Assembly (NCBI RefSeq): GCF_023634065.1
Contig: NZ_JALKCV010000001.1
Location: forward strand, 620,001-684,000
DNA: 64,000 nucleotides
Source: Microbulbifer litoralis
GTDB taxonomy: Bacteria > Pseudomonadota > Gammaproteobacteria > Pseudomonadales > Cellvibrionaceae
Reading direction: 5' to 3'
In this document: piece by piece, positions 34,978 to 45,516 of the stretch
How positions within the stretch are numbered: the first letter of the stretch is position 1
Layout: each line of letters starts with the position of its first letter
Program-made: the position numbers and the translations under genes
The notes under the pieces: generated by a model
The model's input: only the letters and a program-made list of their open reading frames with translations
Database searches by the model: none
What the model was told of the DNA's origin: nothing

Positions 34978-35769
34978 GTGAACGGCAAGAATAATAGTGA
35001 AAATCCCGATCGCCGACGGGTACTGGCGCTGCTCGGCAGCCTCACCGGCGCCGCCGCCCTGGGGGCCTGCAGCAGCGATAGCTCTGGCAGCGGCTCTTCC
35101 GACAGCAGCTCGTCGGGCAGTTCTTCCAGCAGTGCATCCAGCAGCTCCTCGAGCAGTTCCTCGGGAGGCGATACCGGTTCCTGTGTGCTGATCCCGGAGG
35201 AAACCGAGGGCCCCTATCCGCTGACTGCGGTACTGAGCAATTCCTCCATGGTGCGTTCGGATATCACCGAGGGCAAAACCGGCGTGCCGCTGACGGTGGT
35301 GCTCAACCTGGTGGATATCAACAGCAGCTGCGCACCGATTACCGACGCTTCCGTCTATATCTGGCAGTGCGACAAGGACGGTGTCTACTCCGGCTATTCC
35401 CAACCCGGTGCCGACACCCGCGGGGAAACCTTCTGCCGCGGTATCCAGGATGTCGACAGTGATGGCATGGTGCTGTTCGAGACCATTTACCCCGGCTGGT
35501 ACACCGGCCGCATTACCCATATTCATTTCCAGGTTTTCCTGTTCAGTAGTTCGACCGCGACTGCAACCTCGCAGATTGCCTTTCCGCAGGAGATTACCGC
35601 GGCAGTCTACGATTCCGAACTCTATGCCGAACACGGACAGAACAGCTCCGTCGGCAGTTTTTCCGCCGACAATGTGTTCAGTGATGGCGTAACCTACCAG
35701 TTGGCGGAAGTGACCGGCGACCTGGAAAACGGTTATGTGGCCACACTGCAGGTGGGCGTCGCAGTGTGA
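34978..35769 (+). CDS. Exported lipoprotein intradiol ring-cleavage dioxygenase-like protein
   Basis: The 263-residue protein has a Tat-like signal (DRRRVLALLG) ending in lipobox LGAC (Cys31), then a Ser-rich linker (about 32-62) and an intradiol dioxygenase-like domain (about 66-263). Visible landmarks are EETEGPYPL, DASVYIWQCDKDGVYSGY, YPGWYTGR and THIHFQV. Tyr and His in the last two match the Tyr2-His2 iron site of protocatechuate and catechol dioxygenases. Homologues with this layout are annotated as intradiol dioxygenases of unknown substrate. AAAAAGGAG sits correctly for GTG 34978; ATG 34972 is too close to it. Location outside the cytoplasm is unusual for a catechol-cleaving enzyme. 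Confidence 0.8.
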   Translation: MNGKNNSENPDRRRVLALLGSLTGAAALGACSSDSSGSGSSDSSSSGSSSSSASSSSSSSSSGGDTGSCVLIPEETEGPYPLTAVLSNSSMVRSDITEGKTGVPLTVVLNLVDINSSCAPITDASVYIWQCDKDGVYSGYSQPGADTRGETFCRGIQDVDSDGMVLFETIYPGWYTGRITHIHFQVFLFSSSTATATSQIAFPQEITAAVYDSELYAEHGQNSSVGSFSADNVFSDGVTYQLAEVTGDLENGYVATLQVGVAV

Positions 35770-35872
35770 ACTGAATGGAACGACTCTCGCTGCAGGATGG
35801 GAGAGAGCCCGCCATGGATGGTGGGCATTTCAATCCGCCCCGACCCTACCTTCCAAACCCTGCTTATGTCCC

Positions 35873-37899
<2,027 letters not shown>

Positions 37900-37933
37900 T
37901 CAGGATAGACCCTGGCCCACACCGGTCGCGGAG

Positions 37934-38946
37934 CTATTCTCCGTCGCGCTGCTGTTTGCGCCACTGCAGCGGCGAGAGGCCGTGCGCGGCCCGGAACGCC
38001 TTGGAAAAGGCACTGATATCCGTATAGCCGAGGGTGGCGGAAAGCAGGTTGATATCGATGCTGGACGCGCGCAGGTGCCAGCGCGCCGTTTCCATCCGCG
38101 CCTCCTGCAGCAGTTGCTTGAAGCCACTGCCCTCGCGTTGCAGGTGGCGCTGCAGGGTGCGCGCGGGCACGTCGATCAGCCGCGAGACCTGCGCCAGGCT
38201 GTGGCGCTGTGCGCCCAGCGTCTGCAGTATCAGCGCCTTCACCTGCTCCGCCAGGCTGCCGCTGTACCGCTCCAGCAACTGGCGGGAAAACTCGTCGAAA
38301 TAGCGGTTGAGATTGGGGCCGGGGGGCACAGCGGCCGGCGCACAAGCTCCGCATCGAATACCAGGCAATCCCCCGGCTGGCCGAACAGCACTTCGGTATA
38401 GAAGAAATCCCGGTAGCGCTGCGGTGGCGACAGCGGTTGCTGATGGAAATGCACCTGCAGCGGACGGATATCCTGGCCGGCCAGATCCTGGATCAGGCGG
38501 TAGCCGGCCCCCATCGCCAGTTCGCGGTACTGTGCCGCCGCCGGTGTATCGCCGAAATGATCGAAGCGCCGGGCGACCAGCCGCTCCCCCTCCAGTTTGA
38601 TGCGCCAGTGCTCGGCCTGGTTGTGCAGCGCCATATACCGCTGCGCGACCGCCAGCGCCGTGTGCAGGTCAGCACTGTCCAGCACCAGCCGACCCAGTGC
38701 ACCAAGAATGCGCACGCCCTGCATATTCGCCAGGCGCAGACCGAAGTCGGGGCACTCGAACTCCGCCGCACAGAGGTTCAGCAGTTGACTCAGGGTGGCG
38801 ATGGGAATCAGCAGGTCCGGTCGGCGCATGCAGTCGGCCGGCAGCCCGACACGGGCCAACAGCGCCGACGGATCGCCACCCAGGTGGGGCACCAGCTGGT
38901 TGAACCCGGCCAGGGCACCACTGCGGATCTCGTAAACGGGTTTCAT
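37934..38946 (-). pseudogene. AraC-family regulator interrupted by a one-base frameshift
   Basis: Two overlapping frames together make one AraC/XylS regulator of the arabinose-binding-domain type, about 337 residues. The N-terminal part (from ATG 38946) runs through LAGFNQLVPHLGGDPSALLARVGL to FDAELVRRPLCPP. The second frame continues with PPGPNLNRYFDEFSRQLLERY and ends with the HTH (SLAQVSRLIDVPARTLQRHL, LGYTDISAFSKAFRAAHGLSPLQWR). The frames switch in a run of six G at 38321-38326; one extra G would restore a continuous protein. This may be a true inactivating indel or a homopolymer sequencing error. The gene lies upstream of adhC-fghA and may have regulated them. Confidence 0.8.
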
Positions 38947-39172
38947 TCGGTGCTCTTGTATTGCCAGCAGGTGTAGAAATTAACGCCCCGGCAACCTGCC
39001 GGACCTGCCAATCAGGCGCAAATCATACCCCACTCACTTCCGGATGGCAGCATAGAGAACCCGGTCACACTTGCCGGGTGATGCTGGCCCGATATTTGCC
39101 CTTATTTACAAGGGAGTGCACAAGCAGCCGGGACACGAATAAAAATAGAGAGCGGAAAAGGAGACGAGAACA

Positions 39173-39619
39173 ATGGATAACCACCACTGGTTAATGAGTT
39201 CAGAGGTCTTGACCATCCTGCGCAAGCTGCGCAAACGCCTGAGCGCGGAATTCGGCATCGTGTTGCGTTTTTCGGACTACGATTTCGAACAGCAATTGGC
39301 ACGCGCGCGCGAAAAGACCGTCGACAGCGAGACCCTGCACATGATCGCCGAGCTGGAGGCGCGCAAGGGCGAAGCTTTCCGCACTGGCGACGAACCGCAG
39401 CCGCGACTCTACCGCGGACAGCCGATTCTCGAGGAGAAGGATTCCAGGCGGGATATCTACGAACTGCTCTACGGCGAGGAACTCGCCGACCACGATCCGT
39501 CCAGGCGCAGGGCATCGACCAGGATTTACCGGGGACAGCCGGTATTGCGAGAGCGCGCCCCCGGCGGCAATCGACAATCACAGCGCAGCCGGGGATTTGG
39601 CGGCGGCAGTTCCCGCTGA
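39173..39619 (+). CDS. Hypothetical protein with two YRGQP repeats
   Basis: The 148-residue cytoplasmic protein has an N-terminal helical part (VLTILRKLRKRLSAEFGIVLRFSDYDFEQQL) and a C-terminal half with two copies of a short unit, PRLYRGQPILEEK near residue 81 and TRIYRGQPVLRER near 117, ending in a Gly/Arg/Ser-rich tail (RGFGGGSSR). AAAAGGAG lies just upstream of ATG 39173. The YRG unit recalls DUF4278-type short motifs, but I cannot assign a family. The basic tail might bind nucleic acid. It is bounded by a regulator pseudogene upstream and a convergent phosphatase gene downstream. Confidence 0.7.
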   Translation: MDNHHWLMSSEVLTILRKLRKRLSAEFGIVLRFSDYDFEQQLARAREKTVDSETLHMIAELEARKGEAFRTGDEPQPRLYRGQPILEEKDSRRDIYELLYGEELADHDPSRRRASTRIYRGQPVLRERAPGGNRQSQRSRGFGGGSSR

Positions 39620-39636
39620 TCAACCGAAGCTTCCGA

Positions 39637-39667
39637 CAAAAAAGCCCGGCAACGGATGTTGCCGGGC
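39637..39667 (-). terminator. Intrinsic terminator of the phosphatase gene
   Basis: On the minus strand GCCCGGCAAC-atcc-GTTGCCGGGC forms a perfect 10-bp stem (39644-39667) followed by a T-run (A-tract at 39638-39643 on the given strand). It lies 25 bp beyond the phosphatase stop. Confidence 0.88.
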
Positions 39668-39691
39668 CAGTGGATGCAGGATGGAGGTCGG

Positions 39692-40597
39692 TTACTGCAG
39701 ATAGACGGCCCTGAGCTGCGCCAGTTCCTGTCGATCCACCCCCAGCTTCTGCTCGATAAAGCCTTCCACGGAACCGGACTCGCGCTTCATTTCAGCGAAC
39801 GCGGCTTCCAGGTAAGACGCCTGCACGCCGCCCAGGGCATCCTTGACCGGCTGCGGCAACCTGGAGAAGAAGGCGTACATGCGCTTTTCCTGTTCGCTCG
39901 CATCTTCCGGCAGTTTCATCAGGTCCGTATCCTTGAGGACTTCGCTGGAAAGCAGGTAATCCCGCATCACGGTTTCGCGATCGACGCCCAGCGCGGTGAG
40001 CAACAGCGCAGCCCCGACACCGGTGCGGTCCTTGCCGGCAGTGCAGTGAAACAGCAACGGATCGTCACTTTCCAGCAGCGATTCAAACATGGCGCGGTAG
40101 GCCGGCGTCTGCTGGCGCACCAGGCCCGGGTACATATCGGCCATCAGCTCGATCATGTCCGCGGCTTCGAAATCCGGTTTTGCCATCACCCTGCCAAACT
40201 CCGTTTCCCAGTCGCCCATGGTGTAATCCCAGGCCAACTCTTCGACCTCGCCGGCCTGCCACTCGGTAGGCTCCTTGCGGCGCTCCTCGGTGGTGCGGAA
40301 ATCCACGATGGTTTTGATACCGCGGTTTTCCAGGTAGTCGTAGTCACTGTCGGTCAGGTTGGTGAGCACACCGGAGCGGTACAGCTTGCCCCACTTGACG
40401 TGCTTACCGTTCGCGGTTTCGTAGCCGCCCAGGTCGCGGAAGTTGCGCCCCCCCTCCAGCGGCAGTACACGCACATGCTCGATCTGCGCGGCGATACCGG
40501 ATTGCGGCTTTTCCACCACCGGCGCGGTGGCGCTGCAGGCGCCCAGGGTTACGGCAGCGGTTGCTGCCAGAATGCCGTTTACGAATTTTTTCTGCAT
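39692..40597 (-). CDS. Exported tyrosine-phosphatase-like lipoprotein
   Basis: The 301-residue protein has lipobox TLGAC (Cys21) and a Y_phosphatase3-type catalytic domain. Its entry motif is LEGGRNFRDLGGYET and the P-loop is HCTAGKDRTG with nucleophile Cys185; a region like DFRTTEERRKEP supplies the general acid area. Bacterial enzymes of this group dephosphorylate phosphotyrosine or phosphoinositides, and some lipoprotein members are secreted. It follows the TonB receptor gene by 94 bp on the same strand. This suggests release of phosphate from an imported or surface-bound phosphorylated compound; phytate or a phosphorylated sugar is conceivable but not shown. A strong terminator follows it. 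Confidence 0.85.
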   Translation of the reverse strand: MQKKFVNGILAATAAVTLGACSATAPVVEKPQSGIAAQIEHVRVLPLEGGRNFRDLGGYETANGKHVKWGKLYRSGVLTNLTDSDYDYLENRGIKTIVDFRTTEERRKEPTEWQAGEVEELAWDYTMGDWETEFGRVMAKPDFEAADMIELMADMYPGLVRQQTPAYRAMFESLLESDDPLLFHCTAGKDRTGVGAALLLTALGVDRETVMRDYLLSSEVLKDTDLMKLPEDASEQEKRMYAFFSRLPQPVKDALGGVQASYLEAAFAEMKRESGSVEGFIEQKLGVDRQELAQLRAVYLQ

Positions 40598-40691
40598 ATT
40601 GCACCTTTATGCACGTATTAATAAAAGAATTGTTTAATTGGATTGATTCGTGCGGCCGCAAAGCCGGCCGCGCAGCCGTCGTGGCGGTCAA

Positions 40692-43238
40692 TCAGAAGTT
40701 GACCCGAAAGCCCGCCAGGTAGCGGCGGCCGTAGCCTTCCACCTGATTCGGCGTGCTGATATCGCCCTCGTAGCGCACGTCTTCCTCGTCGGTCAGGTTG
40801 TTGGCGTTGGCATAGAGGGAGACGCTGGCGCCGAAGATCGGCTGCGGCAGTTCGTAGCTCACGGCCAGGTCCAGACGCTTCTGTTCTGCCCAGTATTCGG
40901 TCATGCCGACGTTCTCGGTAGTGGAGAGCCAGTCGTCGCGATACTGGTGGTTCAGGCGGATGGAAAAGCCGTGCATCTCGTAGAACAACGAAGCGTTGGC
41001 AATGGTCTCGGAAGTGCCCGGCAGGCTGTGGCGCGTGCCCTCCTGCGTCTCGAATTCGCTGTCCAGCAGCGTCAGGTTGGCACTGATGCCAAAGCCGTCC
41101 AGTACCGGCAGGAAGTCTGCGGCCTGGGCGATGACATTGAACTCGGCACCGTGCATTTTGCCGTTGCTGCCGTTGACGTATTCGGTGTAGGTCCACTCGT
41201 CGCGCCCCACTTCCGGCAGGTAGTCGGCACCGTCGATCACGCGGCTTTTCGCGTAGATCACATTGTCGATGCTGCGGGTGAACAGGCCCGCGCTGACCAG
41301 GCTGGCATCGCCGGCGTACCATTCGATCGACGCATCCGCACCCCAGGACTCCTCGGCTTCCAGCGCCGGGTTGCCCGCCATTACGCTGCCCTGGGTCATG
41401 TCGACCATATCGGCACCGCGCCATTCGGAATAGGTCGGGCGGCTGACACCGGTGGAGGTGGACAGGCGCAGCTTCACGTCGTCCGCCAGGTCGATGTTCA
41501 GGTGGGCGCTGGGCAGGAAGTTGGTGAAGGAATCCTCGAAGTTGCCGGTGGGCCCCTCGCTCAGGTAATCGGTATTTTCCACCCGCGCACCCCACACCAG
41601 GTTGCCCCAGCCGTAGTCGCTGGTGACCATGGCGTAGCCGGCGGTGATGTCTTCTTCCAGGCGGATTTCCTGCGAGTCGTTGGGGGTCACCTCGAGGCCG
41701 CCCACGGCCTCGGACCAGGCCCGGCGCAGGGCCCTGTTGTCGTAGTAGGTGGCACCGATGCCGTTGTCAAAACCGCTGTCCCACAGGTCATTGGTGGCGT
41801 AGTCGGCGATATTGATGCCGGACGGCCACTGGCCCATGGCCATCACCATGCCGTGGCCATCCGCCTCGCGGGAATCCACTTCCACCCCGGTCCGCAACAC
41901 CGAATCGGTACCGAACAGCATCAGGTCGCGCTCCGCGTCCAGTTTCAGCTTGCTGGCGTCGATGGTCATCGCGGAGCTGATGGTCATTGCCAGCATGCCC
42001 GCGGGCGAATAGGTGATGTCGTTCGGGCCGATGGATGTGCCGGTCATATCCATCAAATCGCCCACCGCCGGGTCGTTCAGGTCGCTGACATCGTAACTGG
42101 CCACCACGAAACCGCCGGCGCTGTACGGCATCGGCAGGAACATGCTGTTTTCGGTTTCGGTAAAATTGAGGCGGGACTCCAGGTACCAGTCTCCCAGTGC
42201 AAAATCGGCGCCCAGGGTGTTGGTGAAGGTGGAGTTTTCGTATAAGCCATACTCCAGGCTGCGGGTCACCAGTGCGTACTGGTTCTCTGCGCTCTCGCCC
42301 ACCGCCTGTGGTGCACCCACCGCGCCGGCGCCTCCGGCAAAGTCGAATACAAACTGGTTGCGCTCTTCGAAGTCCTGGAACTCGTTGTACAGGCTGCTGA
42401 CGAAAACCCGCTCCAGTGCGCCGTCGCCGCGGAATTCGAAGCGGCCGCCGTAGGCGCGGTCCTCGCGGGTCACCTTGTAGCTGCGGAAATCCAGTTCGTT
42501 GACACTCAGCTCGCCGCCGTTGCGGTCCAGGTCGTACTCGCGGTTATCGGTGATCTGCTCGCGGCTGTTTTCGGAGGAGAACAGCGAGAAACCGAAGTTG
42601 TCGTTGGACCAGGATGTGCGCAGGGCCAGCTTTTCGATATCGCCGTCACCCAGCTCCTGGTTGCCCATGCCCACGTCGGTGGAGAGGGCCCAGCCACGCT
42701 GCGCAAACGGATCGAAGGTGGAAATATTGATATAGCCGGAAACCGCCTCGCCGGGCATGTTGGGCATAATCGCCTTGTTGGCGTCGATGCGGCTGGTAAT
42801 CACCGACGGGAAACTGTCGAAGCGCGGCACGCGGCCGTTCTCGGCCCCGGGGATGCTGAGACCGTCGATGGCCAGCGCCGTGTAGCGGAAGGGCGCACCG
42901 CGGAAGTTGATGTAGCGGGCCTGGCCCTGGTCGCGCTCGATAGCGAGGCCGGGCACGCGGCCGAGGGAGTCGGCCAGGTTCTGGTCCGGGAAGCGGCCGA
43001 TCGTATCGGCGGAGATCACGTCGACGGTGTTGTAGGCGTCGCGCTTGGCATCGATGGCGGCCTTCTGGCTGTCGCGGATGGGCGAGGCGGTGACCAGTAC
43101 CTCTTCCACGGCGGCGCTTTCGCCACCCTGTTGGGCGATGGCCGGGGATATCATCCCGGCCAGGGAGAGGGAGATCAGTAGGGGACGCCTGCTGCGGGCG
43201 ATGCCACTGAAAAGCCTGTTGCGCTTGAATTCGATCAT
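40692..43238 (-). CDS. TonB-dependent receptor, long-plug (Caulobacter/Xanthomonas) type
   Basis: The 848-residue outer-membrane receptor has a signal peptide (PLLISLSLAGMISPAIA, after a basic stretch RSRRP), TonB box VEEVLVTASPIRDSQ, and the plug pattern FPDQNLADSLGRVPGLAIER, YINFRGAPFRYTALAIDG typical of the TIGR01782-like class that often imports carbohydrates and complex organics. The barrel ends RRYLAGFRVNF. Start ATG 43238 has GGAG at 8 nt and leads directly into the signal peptide. It is the third gene of a co-directional cluster: solute-binding-like protein, membrane regulator, this receptor, phosphatase lipoprotein. The cluster suggests sensing of the substrate and control of the receptor. 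Confidence 0.9.
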   Translation of the reverse strand: MIEFKRNRLFSGIARSRRPLLISLSLAGMISPAIAQQGGESAAVEEVLVTASPIRDSQKAAIDAKRDAYNTVDVISADTIGRFPDQNLADSLGRVPGLAIERDQGQARYINFRGAPFRYTALAIDGLSIPGAENGRVPRFDSFPSVITSRIDANKAIMPNMPGEAVSGYINISTFDPFAQRGWALSTDVGMGNQELGDGDIEKLALRTSWSNDNFGFSLFSSENSREQITDNREYDLDRNGGELSVNELDFRSYKVTREDRAYGGRFEFRGDGALERVFVSSLYNEFQDFEERNQFVFDFAGGAGAVGAPQAVGESAENQYALVTRSLEYGLYENSTFTNTLGADFALGDWYLESRLNFTETENSMFLPMPYSAGGFVVASYDVSDLNDPAVGDLMDMTGTSIGPNDITYSPAGMLAMTISSAMTIDASKLKLDAERDLMLFGTDSVLRTGVEVDSREADGHGMVMAMGQWPSGINIADYATNDLWDSGFDNGIGATYYDNRALRRAWSEAVGGLEVTPNDSQEIRLEEDITAGYAMVTSDYGWGNLVWGARVENTDYLSEGPTGNFEDSFTNFLPSAHLNIDLADDVKLRLSTSTGVSRPTYSEWRGADMVDMTQGSVMAGNPALEAEESWGADASIEWYAGDASLVSAGLFTRSIDNVIYAKSRVIDGADYLPEVGRDEWTYTEYVNGSNGKMHGAEFNVIAQAADFLPVLDGFGISANLTLLDSEFETQEGTRHSLPGTSETIANASLFYEMHGFSIRLNHQYRDDWLSTTENVGMTEYWAEQKRLDLAVSYELPQPIFGASVSLYANANNLTDEEDVRYEGDISTPNQVEGYGRRYLAGFRVNF

Positions 43239-43355
43239 TGTTGTGCTCCGAAGTCGCTCTTCGACCGGGTCTTGTCGTGGTCTTGCAGGGGCCCGCTGCC
43301 GCTGGCGGGCCGTTCGGGGGGCATGATCGAAATTGCGTGTGACAGGTGGGTTAAA

Positions 43356-43382
43356 GAGATACCTCGGTGGCGAAATGAGATA
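43356..43382 (-). promoter_or_regulatory. Paired GAGATA sites upstream of the TonB receptor gene
   Basis: GAGATA occurs at 43356-43361 and again at 43377-43382, exactly 21 bp (two helical turns) apart, and the second copy is part of the palindrome GAGATATCTC. This spacing is common for dimeric activator sites. They lie 118-144 bp before the receptor ATG, so they are candidate targets for the membrane regulator encoded next door. Low evidence beyond the pattern. Confidence 0.3.
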
Positions 43383-43436
43383 TCTCCAAAATGAAAATCT
43401 TTTTAAAATCAGCAACTTGAAATTAAGCCGCGATTT

Positions 43437-44594
43437 TCAGAGAAAGCGGATTTCCCCCGCCGGCAGGGCCAGGCGATAGCGGTAGCGGCCGCTCTTCAGG
43501 TCCCGCTCGGCCTCGAACAGATACGGCTGTGCCAGCGTCTCGCCCAGGGTGGACAGCAGCTCGTCGCGGATCCTGTTGCGGTTCTGGTCCAGGGTCTTGG
43601 CCCGCAGGCCGTTCTCGCGCAGGTCGTTGATCGCCTTGTTGTGGCCACCGTATTCCTCCATCAGGGCCACCAGTGAAGCGGCGCTGTCGCGGTCCGGGCG
43701 GTTGACCGGCGGATTCAGGTACCAGCCTTCGCCGTCGAGCCGCCGGCGCGCGTACCAGAGAAAATAGAAGAAGGGGGTTTTCGACAGCTCCAGCGGAATG
43801 CCGTGCGCCAGCACGCGGAAGTTCCCGCAATCGAACTCCAGCCCACCGCCGGCCAGCGCCGAGATCAGGGAAGCCCGGTGGTCGCCGCCGTTCAGCGCCA
43901 TGGCGCGCTCGAACCAGTGCCATTGTGACGGCTCCAGCGCCGCCACCTGCGGCTGCTCCAGCCAGTCCAGCAACTCGGGCAGCGGCTGCCCGCCCTGCGG
44001 CTGCAGCCGTTCAAACAGCTGCAGCTGCGGCGGATTCAGGGCTGCCAGCCGCGCGGACAGTGCCCTCGCCTCGCGCGCCGGCACTCCGCGGCGCAGCAAC
44101 GCGGCAAATTGTCTGCGCTGCGGGCGCGGCAGGGGCAGCGGTAACAACGCCGCCAGGGCCACCAGCAACAGCGCCAGCAATGCCTGGCTGCCGACCAGCA
44201 GCGGCCAGTGTGCACGGCAATCGACACTGAGCAGGGTCCGCTCCCGCCGCCCCGACAACTGCCAGTCGACCACAATATCACCGGCCGCCGCCGGCGCCGG
44301 GGGCAGGTCGTCGCTCAGTAACTGCTCGACCCCGGCACTGCATCGATCCAGCAGCGCCAGCCGCCCGGTCGCGGGCAGCCCGTCGAGATCCGATTCCAGC
44401 CGCGCGGCGATCCATTCCCGCAGCCCGCCACCGCCCAGCCGGTTCTGCAGCGCCAGGGTCATTTTTTCCGGCAATTGCGCCCGCAACTGCCGCGACAGGT
44501 CGCGGGCGAAAGCCGCCTGCGCCTGCCAGTGGGCGAGTGCCGAAAACAGGGCCGTCAGCAGCAGCCAGGCGAGGAACAGTCGGCTAGCTTTCAC
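43437..44594 (-). CDS. Membrane protein with periplasmic domain and winged-helix-like cytoplasmic C-terminus
   Basis: The 385-residue protein has helix 1 at about 4-24 (RLFLAWLLLTALFSALAHW), a periplasmic section of about 105 residues with two Cys, helix 2 at about 133-156 (GSQALLALLLVALAALL), and a long cytoplasmic part. The last 130 residues (LEFDCGNFRVLAHGIPLEL, KTPFFYFLWYARRRLDGEGW, AKTLDQNRNRIRDELLSTL, GRYRYRLALPAGEIRF) have the strand-helix-helix-hairpin order of an OmpR-type winged helix. I infer a membrane-anchored DNA-binding regulator with the DNA-binding part at the C-terminus, the reverse of ToxR/CadC. Start GTG 44594 overlaps the upstream stop by 11 bp. No family name is recognised. 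Confidence 0.6.
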   Translation of the reverse strand: MKASRLFLAWLLLTALFSALAHWQAQAAFARDLSRQLRAQLPEKMTLALQNRLGGGGLREWIAARLESDLDGLPATGRLALLDRCSAGVEQLLSDDLPPAPAAAGDIVVDWQLSGRRERTLLSVDCRAHWPLLVGSQALLALLLVALAALLPLPLPRPQRRQFAALLRRGVPAREARALSARLAALNPPQLQLFERLQPQGGQPLPELLDWLEQPQVAALEPSQWHWFERAMALNGGDHRASLISALAGGGLEFDCGNFRVLAHGIPLELSKTPFFYFLWYARRRLDGEGWYLNPPVNRPDRDSAASLVALMEEYGGHNKAINDLRENGLRAKTLDQNRNRIRDELLSTLGETLAQPYLFEAERDLKSGRYRYRLALPAGEIRFL

Positions 44595-45438
44595 AGCGGT
44601 CGGCCCCCTCGAACTGTCGCTGCGCGTTGATGAAGGTATCGGTAAAGGTATCGAATGCGCCCGCCACATCGCAGTCGACCTCGGGCGCGCGCGCCTTGCG
44701 CACAAACAGTGTCGCGGCGGTGGCATTCTCGGCGATCAAAGTGCGGTGGAGCGGGATATCCAGGTCCTTCTCCAGGAAGAGTCCGCCACTGACCAGGTCC
44801 AGCTCACCGCGGGCGAAGGCCCGGTAGAGGCCGATGGCATCGTCGAAGTAGATCAGTTTTTCCCGCGACAGATCGACCCCGATCTCTTTCAGCGAGGCCA
44901 GGGGCAGCAGGTAAAAGGTGTGGCTCAGCTTGTCGTTGAGCAGCCCGATTCTCTTGCCGTGAAAATATTCGCGGCTCAGTTCCGGACGCCCGCTGCGGCT
45001 GAACCAGTAGACCCGGTAGTGATCGTAGCGCACAAGGGTGTCGTAGAAATCCGAGAACTCCGGCACCAGTCCGCGCATGGTATGTACGCGGCTCCAGATC
45101 AGGTCGTAATCCTCGTTGAGGATTTCCTCCGCACTGAGCCGCCCGCGGGGCTTCCAGGAAATACGCACGGCACTGTAGTGACGCGACATCGCCGGTGCGC
45201 GACAGAGACGGTCGGCAATTGCGCGCGCGTGAATGGAGGAAACCGCCAGGATATCGAAGATCTCCCGCTCCGCCCCGGCGCCGGTTTCACAGCGGTAGAT
45301 ATGGTAATTGCCGAGTTTCAACTGCGGCGCCCCCTGTTCCACCAGCCACAGGCAGAGGCCAACGCCGGCCGCCAGCAGCAGGCCCAGCGCGGCGAAGTAG
45401 GCTTTATGACTGGTGAGAAACAGTGGGGACATGGACAT
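44584..45438 (-). CDS. Membrane-anchored PhnD-like solute-binding protein
   Basis: The 284-residue protein has one N-terminal helix (about 12-33, AYFAALGLLLAAGVGLCLWLV) and a periplasmic two-lobe domain resembling type II solute-binding proteins of the PhnD/phosphonate class: YDLIWSRVHTMRGLVPEF, YFHGKRIGLLNDKLSHTFYLLP, LIYFDDAIGLYRAFARGELDLVSGG. Three Cys (YRCETG, DRLCR, VDCDV) could pair. No ABC permease or ATPase genes are present, so it is more likely a sensory than a transport component. Its 3' end overlaps the start of the membrane regulator gene by 11 bp, implying a physical or functional pair across the membrane. ATG 45438 or 45432 may be the start. Confidence 0.65.
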   Translation of the reverse strand: MSMSPLFLTSHKAYFAALGLLLAAGVGLCLWLVEQGAPQLKLGNYHIYRCETGAGAEREIFDILAVSSIHARAIADRLCRAPAMSRHYSAVRISWKPRGRLSAEEILNEDYDLIWSRVHTMRGLVPEFSDFYDTLVRYDHYRVYWFSRSGRPELSREYFHGKRIGLLNDKLSHTFYLLPLASLKEIGVDLSREKLIYFDDAIGLYRAFARGELDLVSGGLFLEKDLDIPLHRTLIAENATAATLFVRKARAPEVDCDVAGAFDTFTDTFINAQRQFEGADRCES

Positions 45439-45516
45439 AGACGCGCAGCCGGGCTATTGACGCAGTCTATGTATTTTTTGTGACAAACCGATGACCCGGT
45501 CCAGCCTCACAACACT

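Noticed and set aside
40650..42245. A 531-codon open frame antisense to the TonB receptor
   Set aside because: It mirrors the receptor gene, has no ribosome binding site and its translation is low-complexity Val/Gly/Ala-rich.
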